DNA from: Calvatia gigantea
Lineage: Eukaryota; Basidiomycota; Agaricomycetes; Agaricales; Lycoperdaceae
Reading direction: 5' to 3'
NCBI GenBank assembly: GCA_025093985.1
Contig: JACAAK010000026.1
Span: 62,001 to 126,000 of the forward strand
Length of the DNA: 64,000 nucleotides
Under the pieces are notes generated by a model. The model made no database searches and was not told the DNA's origin. It saw nothing but the letters and a program-made list of their open reading frames with translations. Below are positions 55,557 to 64,000 of this stretch, in pieces. The translations under genes were made by a program, and so were the position numbers. Numbering within the stretch: position 1 is the stretch's first letter; every line of letters starts with the position of its first letter.

Positions 55557-58016
55557 TTAGGACCCGCCCTCGTTCTTGCCCAAATCCTCACCCCTGCTCT
55601 CATTTCCGCCCTCTTCCTCGTCTTCGCCCACATTCCCAACCTCTTCCTCATCTTCGCCCTCATTCCCGCCCTCTTCCTCGTCTTCGCCCTCATTCCCACC
55701 CTCTTCCTCATCTTCATCCCCATCCTCACTATCAGACTCATACCCGTATTCGGGCCATGAGTCAAAATCCTCCTCTTGGAATTTCTTCTCTCCCTCCACC
55801 AAATCGATTGAATGGAACGACCGATAATATTGCAACTTGTGGTTGATCTCCCAATACCAGAAAATTGACTTCTCGCCCTGTCCCATGCGATACAGTGCAG
55901 ACTCAAAACCTTCCTTGGATTTATTGCGAAAGAGAGACTTGATCCTCCAAGTCAATTTGGGGTGGTATCGTTGGATAATATTCGCTCGCTCTTGCTGTTT
56001 GACCATCTTCGAAATGTATGGTCGAAATCAGAGCAGCTACATGTCAAAGTGAAAACATTTACCAATTTGAATTCAGTGACATTGAATTTAGGAAATCCAT
56101 TGCGTGAAATATACCCAAGGCGAATTCCCTGAAACACTTTTTCCTGACATTTACAACCCCAAAGCGGCCAACGACCCGTATGGCCAGTGACCGAAAAAGA
56201 TATGTCAGTGTGCAGGTGTTTGCGAAAATCACGGTCGGCATCCAACCCTCCTGATTCTAGAGGCGCAGGAAAACAGTCTGGGTCTTCACTACCAGCCAGA
56301 ACATAGACAAACATTTTGAGGAGCGAGTTGACCAATTCATTTGTGTACGGATAGGAAAGAGAGGCCGCCGAATCAGGCACACCAGGTGCAAGAACCAACT
56401 CTAGGGACATAAGAGTCAGGAGCATGGGTAAAAGAGATGTGTTGGAGCAAACCCACCTGAGCCACGCCAGCAAAAGCTTCGATCATAGTCGATATGAATT
56501 TTGATAAAGTGTTTTGCTAGTGCTTCCGAGGCCCTGGCACAGTAGCTACCTGAGCGCGCTGGGTCAAGGAGGAAGTCATCAAAGGACTTGTGATAGAAGC
56601 TGACTGTCCCTCCGAGGTGAAGGCGAACTTGGTGTAAAAATTCTCGAGGGACAGCTTGTGCCTTCGTGTACGCACAGCTGGTGTCGATGGTGGGGTCGAG
56701 CTCAAGGTCTTTGCCTGGGTCCTCAAACCGGATAACAGCACTGACGTGGTTACAGACATTTTCAAATTCATCTTTAGACAGTTTCAGGAGGTTGGCAGCC
56801 CGTATTGCACTCGAAACTCCAAGTCGACACATCAAAGCAAGTAGTAAATGGACAGATGGGAGGATTTCCGTAGGAATGCGTTGCAAAATCAAGATGTAGA
56901 ATGCATCCAACTCGGCAAACGGTGCATCGTTGCTGGTGCCAGCACGAGAGCGACGATCCAAAATGACGTCAATAATTGCACGTAAACGCTTTTGAGGGCT
57001 GAGGGAATCTGGGCGACCGACAAATCGAACAACTGTTGTCGCGTAGATGAATGACCCGTGCGCACCACGAACTACTATCTTCATTTCTTCAGCGGAGGGC
57101 CACGGTGCCTGTGTTGAAGAATTGCGGCGTGGGAGGATGCTGTCGAAAGCATGCCTGAGATACAGCTCAATTTCTCCGTCGGCGTCTCTTGAGATTGGAA
57201 GTATCGTCTTGTAACAATAGGGAGATATGCTAGTTCTGGAGAACATGGTCTCGATATGAGCCTCCGGACGACTGAAGAAAGCCCAGCGTATGGGAATGAC
57301 GCCGTTTGACACCGCTGCAGCAACGATACGGATGATCTCGCATTGGGCGTCTGCTCCATCACATTCGTCGAGCCCATCAACGAACACCTGGACCCCGCCT
57401 TTAATCCCCCTTCCATTTTCCTCTAGTTCCCGTAGTGGTTCATCAATCAAATACCGGAATTGAAACTGCATGGCCTTGTCGACGAGGGTCTCGTCACGGC
57501 GGATCTTCTTATCGATGAGATCGCGGTAGGCGGGATGAACGGTGGAGAGCTGGTATGCGATGGAGGGAAAGAACTTCTCCGGATTGTGTTGTCCACTGAC
57601 TGAGAAGAAAAAGGCTGCACCGAGCGCTCCCTTCTCCTGGAGTTCCTCAGCGCACGTCTGGGCGATGGCAGATTTTCCGACTCCAGCTGGCCCTCTCATC
57701 CAGTATATTGGGAGAGGCGCGTCGCCAAGGGAAGGGATAGCCCGGTGTATGATGTCTTCAATATATTGCTCGCGTGTTCCGGGGAAACATCTAGGGGGGT
57801 ATGCACGAGCGGAGGAATCATGTGCGGCTGCAGGGGCAGATGCCCCACGCAGGATATCGATGCCTAGTCCGAAGTTAGTTCATCGGTTCGCCCATGATGA
57901 CCAAACGTACCAGTTGGGCCACTCAGGTAGTTGTTGTGGTTGGTGATGGCAGTTGTTGTTGTCGTAAACTGGCCACCATTGACCTCAACCCCCTGGGCAT
58001 TGGTGAAGAGTGACAT
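55557..58016 (-). CDS. NACHT-type STAND NTPase, four exons, 766 aa
   Basis: Exons on the minus strand: 58016-57911, 57863-56457, 56400-56063 and 56006-55557, with introns of 47, 56 and 56 bp (GTACGT..CTAG, GTGGGT..CTAG, GTAAAT..GAAG); the frame is kept throughout. Exon 1 has the MSLFTNAQGVEVNGGQF start typical of mushroom NACHT proteins. A linker (CFPGTREQYIEDIIHRAI) leads to Walker A GPAGVGKS at residues 93-100 and Walker B VFVDGLDE at 195-202, with a PIRWAFFSRPE sensor-like segment after it. A helical region and a YHKSFDDFLLDP motif follow. No WD40, ankyrin or TPR repeats are seen; instead the C-terminus ends in an acidic repeat. Such proteins are thought to be immune or incompatibility switches, but the effector domain here is not recognised. 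No defects seen; the last exon is the least certain. Confidence 0.82.
55599..55718 (-). repeat. 30-bp minisatellite, four units, coding for acidic repeats
   Basis: Four tandem 30-bp units (55599-55628, 55629-55658, 55659-55688, 55689-55718) of the type CTCATTCCCGCCCTCTTCCT + CGTCTTCGCC. On the minus strand they encode GNEGEDEEEG-type repeats at the end of the NACHT protein. The unit length keeps the frame, so copy-number changes would be tolerated. Confidence 0.85.
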
Positions 58017-58500
58017 TGAATAGACCCAGTAATCACGAGGATCGTCGAAGGGAGTCGATCAAGGTGGTATCAGACGGTGTTGGGAGAGGAAAGAACGATG
58101 CAAGAGCACTGCATGTTGCCGTCTGCAATAGAGAATGACCATACACCCTCCCACGACCCCACAAGGCAAGGGTCCTGAACTCTGTCATCAGCATGACATC
58201 ACAACGATGACAAGGAAGGCGCCGATGCTTGAATTTCTGGGTGTCGTTGAGACAAGTAGACACGGACGAGAGTTATTGTCTTGAGGTCTCGTGGCAGGCC
58301 CTCCAGCGCATCGTCCAAGTTATCCGAGAGCTTGTTGCCAAGGCTCTATTTCAAGCACCGCCACCAGAATACGGCCGCTGCCACTCATCGTCTCACCGTT
58401 ACTCGGCCGCATTTTGACGGACCTCCACTTAACATGGTACTGGGCGTAGTTCTGAGTAGCCACCGCCGTCACAATTGCTGTCCAGGTCCTAACTCACCAA
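58017..58500. other. Upstream region of the NACHT gene
   Basis: Contains the presumed promoter and 5' leader of the minus-strand gene. A short sequence, CACGAGGATCGTCGAAGG (58034), follows the start. No TATA box or other gene is convincing. Plus frames across 58281-58736 are open but carry no motif. Confidence 0.35.
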
Positions 58501-58639
58501 CCCATCGTCCCTGTCTGCCCTACAGTTGTGGGCTTCATCGCATCCACCTCGACTCATACTGCAGTCTCCCCTCCTCTGGCTCTGATGACATCGGATCGCG
58601 TGCCGAGCACCGAAAGGATATCAGCCCTCATAAATCCTA

Positions 58640-59390
58640 TATTCTCTCTTTTGTTTTTGTTCTATTGGCCCCCATCCTAGTCGGAAGCCTTCAAATGGGC
58701 AAGTTACGCCTGTCTGCGCATCGGAACGCTGGCTAATGGCAAGTCCAGATTCACATCACTTGAAAACATGTCTGAATTCCAAGATATATCCAGAGCCAAA
58801 CAACGCTCCCCTCTTAGGCCCGGGTCATGCTCCAGTTCAAATCCCCAGTTCTAGCCCGAGCTCTCAATCCCATTGATGCTGTTTCATACGGCGTTGAATG
58901 AGGGGTGGGAGAAGGAATACGGAGAACAGGAGGGCGATACTGTATAATGGCGGCTACTACTATACAGCTCGTGCTTGTTCCTGCACCGGATGGCGGGGGA
59001 TATTGCGAAAACGTCGCTTAACGCCACGACCCATAATCGGGCTAGTGAGTCGCAGAATCCTCAGTTTCACTAGCATTAAATAATTTCTTGTTTTAGTCTA
59101 TGCTCGTGCGCTGCTCATTGGTTTCCTCCTGATATTAACAAAGGGAGTAACCTCGTTTCTTCTCCCCTCCTTCAACATATTCCTGTGGGCCACACTTTAG
59201 GTGTTCTCCTTCCCCACCAAGCACTCCCAACAAACTGCCCAACCTGAGCGTGCAGCCACGTCCATCCGCTCTTTCTCTAACGCTTCCCGTGTCCAGAACA
59301 TCAGCAAAGCTCATAACACCGCCTCCGGGGTCGGGAGTACTGTCGCTCCCTCACACAACACACCTGAACAGCTAATGAACGCCAATACAT
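58640..59390 (+). pseudogene. P-family copy 4, degenerate
   Basis: 58770-58860 resembles the exon 1 words of other copies (AATTCCAAGATAT, CCAGAGCCAA). The middle exon near 58945-59045 reads LVLVPAP and MAGDIAKTSLNATTHNRA before GTGAGTCGCAGAATCCTCAG, close to the copy 1 intron start (GTGAGTCGCGAAATCCTCGA), with TTTTAG at 59096. The last exon (59190-59390) reads QQTAQPERAATSIRSFSNAS, NISKAHNTASGVGSTVAPSH to a TAG at 59390. Parts are missing, and frames do not join fully. Confidence 0.4.
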
Positions 59391-61070
59391 AGACCCCAGG
59401 CCTCGAATTCTACCACAAGTAGATGTAAGTCTGTCCGTGCAGACGTCACTCACAAGTCGATACGAATAAGTAGGCACGGGCGTTCTTATTGAGATGTTGA
59501 TATACGCGTATACAAGCGAGCAAGGTATCAGGGAAGATGGTGGTATTGAAGGAAGGTCAGTTCGTTCGTGTATGTTTATATTAGCGATCGTTTATCCGGT
59601 GATGACGTCAGCTCGATCGTTGATGTCGGTTGTAAGCCCATGCTTACAGTAGATCGAACTTTACAAAAGCCTTGTCAAACCCGGCCCCCGGGATACAACC
59701 GGGAAATCAGGTATGATGTGTTCGTCACTTGAAACATTGGACCACACTAATGTCCTCTACATGGGAGTAACACACCCTCCGCCCCTTTCTGCCGAGATAA
59801 CCATCCAAAGCAGTACCGCCCATGGCTTTCGAATCTCACTACTTCGACAACTGATCCATCGTCAAGTGTTCCGTGTCCGGGTTTGTCCCCGGTGTACGGC
59901 TGCACAACAGGATTACAGGGAAGGTATCAAAGCGCGGAGATTGAAGCTCAGGGAAAGCATTCAGTGAAGGAAGTCCTCGTGGTGGTATGCAAGACATTCA
60001 GCTTGGCCACGATAGGTTAGCATTTGCTTCCTTTCCGTGCCCTTCCTGATTCCGGTTCAAGAATCGGTTGATCTGATTCCTCTGTCTTATACTATATCTA
60101 GAGCGGAACCACTATCTCCGACTTCAAATGCGCCCCTTTATGCGGTAGTTGGAGGGCAAGTATTGCACAAGTGCTGTGTCCTCAGGTCCATGGAATTCTG
60201 ACCTTCGGAGGGAATCGTCTGTTCACCATGAAGGTCGTACCGCAAACAACTTGTCGGGAGTAGTAGTCGTACCGAACGGATGATATTGGGCGGGGCTCTT
60301 TTTTGGTAGACCCTTGCAAGTTCTCTCCGCTTTTTGAGGTGTTTGCAATAAGACGTTTTCGATACACGTTAAGCAACTGATTTCAGTTAGCTTCGAAGAT
60401 TACAGTACAAAGAACGTCCAAAAATGAACGCAATTCCAACGCCTTGTTGGGGTCCACGTCACAATCAACAAAGGTGCAGAAGGCCAATTTGCATACGTAT
60501 ATGAAGGCCGACGCCGTGGCGTAGCCCAGTGAATACATTTACGAGCTCGAAGCACTAGAGAACTGGAAAGCGTAGGGAGAATTAAGGCGCGAACTTTGTC
60601 TTATCACAGAAGGTATCTGCGTGGTTAAGCCCAACTATACTAAATTATCGTCGGTTATCCCTGTCGTGGTGGTACAGAGGGTAGCGATGGAATAACTGGA
60701 GAATGCGACAACCACTCGCTACAAGCAACAACCTGGACCATAAACGTTAGATTGCCTCTAAAAGATATTCATTCACGAACAAGGGGGGAAGGGAGGGTAG
60801 GCCGAAGAGGCACAATCACCATGTGAAGCGCACGGTGACACTAGGAAACCCTCCCACCACGGACGTAGCCCATTCCTTTCAACCAGATATTACTGACGTG
60901 GACTGACTTTGTCTCCAAACGCAGACCTATCAATTCGGATATCATTAACCTGGCGCCCGTTAACCTACAACATACAACAACTACCACCGCAGCCAACACC
61001 CTTGGATCGACCCAAGAAGATTCCCTTACCTCATCACCTGTCACAGGGAACCGAGTGGTGGATAGCCTGA
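59391..61070. other. 1.7 kb without a recognised gene
   Basis: 59640-59710 (TTTACAAAAGCCTTGTC, CCCGGGATACAACCGGG) resembles exon 2 of P copy 1 (TTACAAAAGCTTCGCCG, GGGCGCAACGGGG). The remainder, including short frames at 59713-59967, 60182-60376 and 60841-61044, shows no motif, repeat or RNA gene I can support. Confidence 0.4.
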
Positions 61071-61702
61071 ATGGCCTGGGGGAGGACGACGAACGGTCCG
61101 TCTTTGGCGGTGGTGCTGATGGTGACAGGAACTCACCGACTCCCTCGAGAACACGGCCATATTGAGCAGATTTTGCTTGACGCTACAAGCCGGAACTTGG
61201 TTGATGGCAATACAGAGGCCGTTAATGAGTCTGAGAAGCTCCTCGATCCCATTTGTCTGATTTAATCTTTGTTATAGCCTACACCTCTGCATCTCCCGTT
61301 GAACCCCCCCCTGCACCCACTGTTGGTGCTGCTCAACAAAAGCTCCCACAAGGATATAGGATGGATCCTTTGTCATGTTCATGTTGCAGGCCACGCCTTG
61401 GACGTTCCCCTTCGACGCCGATGCTCTTCTCTATCTACCTCCTACAGATCGCCCAACCTAAACGCGGAGTCATGCCCGCCCACTCCCTCTCCAGCGCTTC
61501 CCACGTCCACGACGCCGATAAAATTCGCGACGCCACTTCTGACATCATTGGAAACATTGTCGCTTCCTCACACAACACATTCAAACACATAACGAGCGAC
61601 GTATGCGCCCAAGCTCCCAAGTTCCACCAACAAGCGGATTGCCCGTTGCAAAAGCCATGTCGGGCCAGATCTTTTGGGATGCAACTGGCATGGTATGTAT
61701 GA
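61071..61702 (+). pseudogene. P-family copy 5, best-preserved last exon
   Basis: The first part (61071-61265) includes EHGHIEQILLDATSRNLVDG and NTEAVNES at the place where other copies splice. 61253-61702 is one open frame that contains SPVEPPPAPTVGAAQQKL, LLQIAQPKRGVMPAHSLSSA, SHVHDADKIRDATSDIIGNI, VASSHNTFKHITSDVCAQAP and a Cys-containing end (QADCPLQKPCRARSFGMQLA), stopping at 61702. The last ~85 residues are the family reference: a hydrophilic, probably helical region. A membrane-like DIGWIL segment is readable only in another frame here, so this copy is also likely damaged. Confidence 0.45.
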
Positions 61703-61868
61703 TATGATAATGTGGGGATCGTAGATCGGCTGCTCAAGCGCGCATGGAACGCACACCTTCCGCTAATTAGATGATCCCCCATGTATACGTTACACTCCGA
61801 TCCCATCTCACAACTCAAACCCTCATCATCTTCTCTTTTCCTTTCCCTTTCCCTTTCCCCAGGTACCG

Positions 61869-62414
61869 TCATAACACAACACACAACCTCTCATTCACTT
61901 TCTTACTCGGGATCCCGTCGTTGACCGCCGCGATGGTCGAACTTTCGATGACAAGGCAAGGGACGCTAACACTGGAGGAGTAGTCGGAGCGGTAATGCAC
62001 ATCGTAGCAGTGACGGCGGTTCGGTTTCCTCGTTTGCGAGTATCGTAGCGGTCGACGCCGTGAACTTCGCGCGTGTATGATGAACCCTTGAATATAACGT
62101 TCCATTGTGCTTTTGGACCGTTGGCGTGTGTGCGTGGAACGTCATCGACTTCCATCGGAGAGTCCCTTTATTCCCTTTGCCGTTCCCATCTTGGTGGTTG
62201 AGGCACCGATGTTTGCGAGGGCGATAAAGATGATAATGAACGCGATGGGATTGAGAGGAGGATGGCTTTGTGCCCAGAGGATGGGGACAGAATAGGATTG
62301 GGGATCCAATGGCAAGCGAGAGATTGGATTACGCTGCTGTCCGCCATGATCCAGATGTTTCCTTCGGTTCGGCGGAGGGTAGTGGAACAGGGTAGGGTGA
62401 TGCAAATCGCACAC
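61869..62414 (-). pseudogene. M-family copy 3: single-pass membrane protein gene
   Basis: The minus frame 62414-62142 has VCDLHHPTLFHYPPPNRRKH in place of the copy 2 VYDLHRPTLFSHPPTNRRKH, and a transmembrane helix NPIAFIIIFIALANIGASTT. The C-terminal region is in another frame (62105-61869) with DVHYRSDYSSSVSVPCLVIE, matching the copy 2 VHYRSDYSSASVLDLSIK. Frameshifts separate the parts. The pattern of protein similarity suggests it was coding in the recent past. Confidence 0.45.
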
Positions 62415-62779
62415 AGTTCTGCAGCCAGTTGTTGTTGGGTGGTTGTCGATTACCCACCAGAGAATAAATGAGAATTTATAACGACCATTTGAGCCATTAG
62501 TTGGGCAAGAATAAGGGTATCGTTAGACTTGGATGACGTACCGACATAGTACTCCGAAATAACCACTTTCGATATCAGCTGGAGAAGCACCTCGTTGTCG
62601 CAGGGATAAGTGGGAGCACGGGTGAATTGACAGTTGTGAAGAGGTGGAGGGTGAGTTCAGGTGATCGATGTCCCTCGGTTCAAGCACGTGCAAACACACC
62701 GTCACCAGGATCGTTGCTCATTCGTACCCGTAAGGACTTTTGCTTGACATAGTGCTGAGCCAAATTGCAGGTCACTCTC

Positions 62780-63930
62780 ACCATAATAATGGATGTCCAG
62801 GCCCTGTTGTATTTATCCTCATCTTCGTTCAAGTCTTTCGCGTACCCTCCGTAACCTCCCTCTGTCGCTGGTGCCACGAATACCTCCTCTAAATCATCTA
62901 TTCTAAACCATATAACTGTCCTTACCCTGCCTGACGGTCATCAGCTTCACCACGCTTGCATGGACCATCAGTTTTGATCCCCCCGACTCCAACTCTGGCG
63001 ATAAGGCTGAATCATGCGCTCAACACCAGATCGAAACCGTCCCTCCTCAGTCCCTTGCCTCCGTTGATTTCTTATTCTATTTGTTACCATCGCAGTGTGA
63101 AGGGCTCAGATTGGCCAGACGCACCTGGTCACATACTAGAGTGCTAGTTCACGAGTTGTGCGCGGACTCACATCCCTCGGAACCACAGCCAAATTCCAAG
63201 ATACGTCCATAGCCAAGTCCGGCCCCGACTTGGTCCTGAACTAGCGTCGTCGCCATGGACCTATGGAACGCACTTATTTGACTCATCAGGATAGCGAGCA
63301 CAACAAATCACAGTGGCTGAATGAAGGTAAGCAAGAGATAATTATGTGGGGAGGGAGGGGGTGATAGGATAGGATGGTACGTATTTGCTAAGGCTCGTCC
63401 TTGTTCCTGCACCTGCAATTATGGCGAAGCACATTGTGAATGGCTGCTTGATACTGCGATCCAGGCCTGGGCCGACTGTATGACAAGGTTCTTGGCGAGT
63501 CCTTAAGAATCAGAGTTTTGTTGGTGCTTCTAACACTTCCCCATCCCTCTTTTGTTGCCCTTCAACTGCCCTTGGTATACTCCTCAGTTTCGGGTTCTCG
63601 CGACGATGTAGGATGGATCCTTTTGCTTTTCCCCATATTCATGTTGTCGGCCATATTTTGGACCTTCACCCTCGATGCTGGCGCTGGAACTCCACTCAAA
63701 ACCTATTTTCATCAAACTGTCCAATATAATCGCACAGTTGCATCTATCTACTCCTTCCCTGATGCTCCCCGCGTCCACGACATTGACAAACCTCAGTGAT
63801 ACCACTTCGGGCATCATCACAAACGTCATCTACTTTCTGCACGGCGCATCGGAAAGCCTAAGGAACGATGTTACACTGCTACACACACCCTCCACTAATT
63901 ATGCGACATCCGACGTATATGTCACTCCGA
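62780..63930 (+). pseudogene. P-family copy 6, degenerate
   Basis: The exon 1-like region near 62950-63180 reads SFDPPDSNSGDKAESCAQHQ and FLFYLLPSQCEGLRLARRTW. The middle exon near 63395-63490 reads LVLVPAPAIMAKHIVN, followed by a 1-bp deletion relative to copy 3. The last exon 63590-63930 reads RDDVGWILLLFPIFMLSAIF (a clear hydrophobic helix), HQTVQYNRTVASIYSFPDAP and, after a frame break near 63795, SDTTSGIITNVIYFLHGASE. The hydrophobic helix is clearest in this copy, which suggests P proteins are membrane-anchored. Confidence 0.45.
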
Positions 63931-64000
63931 TGTTCCGATCTATTCAACGTCCCACCGCTGATCCACCCATTCCTCGCCTGTCTATTAGATCTCATATACG

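Larger units (their letters stand above)
61090..64000 (+). repeat. Direct segmental duplication, right copy (pairs with 52310-55060)
   Basis: Collinear with 52310-55060 in the same orientation; holds P copy 5, M copy 3 and P copy 6. It is cut by the window end. The NACHT gene and P copy 4 lie between the two copies. Confidence 0.8.

Noticed and set aside
58281..58736. Plus-strand frame of 151 codons upstream of the NACHT gene
   Set aside because: No motif, atypical composition, and partly matching degenerate P-family sequence in other frames.

Overview
The window looks like a repeat-rich chromosome segment of an Agaricomycete-type basidiomycete. The evidence is intron-bearing genes with 47-56 bp introns (GTRNGT ... 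CTRAY ... YAG), a STAND gene with the N-terminal signature common in mushroom NACHT proteins, and several Ty3/gypsy chromoviruses plus a Ty1/copia element. No bacterial, viral or organellar features were seen. The genus cannot be told from this sequence.

Bases 1-~50,000 are one stack of nested retrotransposons that can be peeled apart from LTR pairs and target-site duplications (TSDs). The oldest layer is a minus-strand gypsy element (called G) at 249-4084, 34188-34202 and 49199-~49726; an LTR fragment of another element cuts it at 1-248. Element A (gypsy, plus) sits in the gag of G, with LTRs at 4085-4597 and 33685-34187. Element B (gypsy, minus, 4986-25586, TSD GGGAT) sits in A. Element F (gypsy, plus, 7812-14449, TSD TCAG/ATCAG) sits in the integrase of B, and element C (gypsy, minus, 17665-23978, TSD AAGCG) sits in the gag of B. 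Just downstream of A, the copia element E (plus, 34203-49198, TSD GTTGC) also entered G. E carries a solo LTR (S, 34322-34870, TSD AGGTT) inside its own 5' LTR, a gypsy element D of the C family (35486-41834, TSD TGTGC), and an unidentified ~1.3 kb insertion (H, ~45947-47257) with many TTAGATTA motifs.

Almost all in-frame stops in these elements are TGA or TAA where related copies or family motifs have arginine, i.e. CGA codons hit at CpG. F is the youngest: its LTRs differ at one CpG in 361 bp, and its single gag-pol frame is broken only by three such TGA codons. Each well-preserved gypsy family except F carries an extra gene: an antisense, spliced, Zn-cluster-like gene in B; a sense Cys-rich ORF in A; a sense ~330-aa ORF of no known family in C and D.

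Bases ~50,000-64,000 look like host sequence. The best gene is a four-exon minus-strand NACHT NTPase (58016-55557). It is surrounded by about six degenerate copies of a small plus-strand multi-exon gene (called P) and about three copies of a minus-strand single-pass membrane gene (called M). A P-M-P block at ~52.3-55.0 kb is repeated in direct orientation at ~61.1-64.0 kb. I do not recognise P or M. All family assignments come from reading motifs; no database search was possible.
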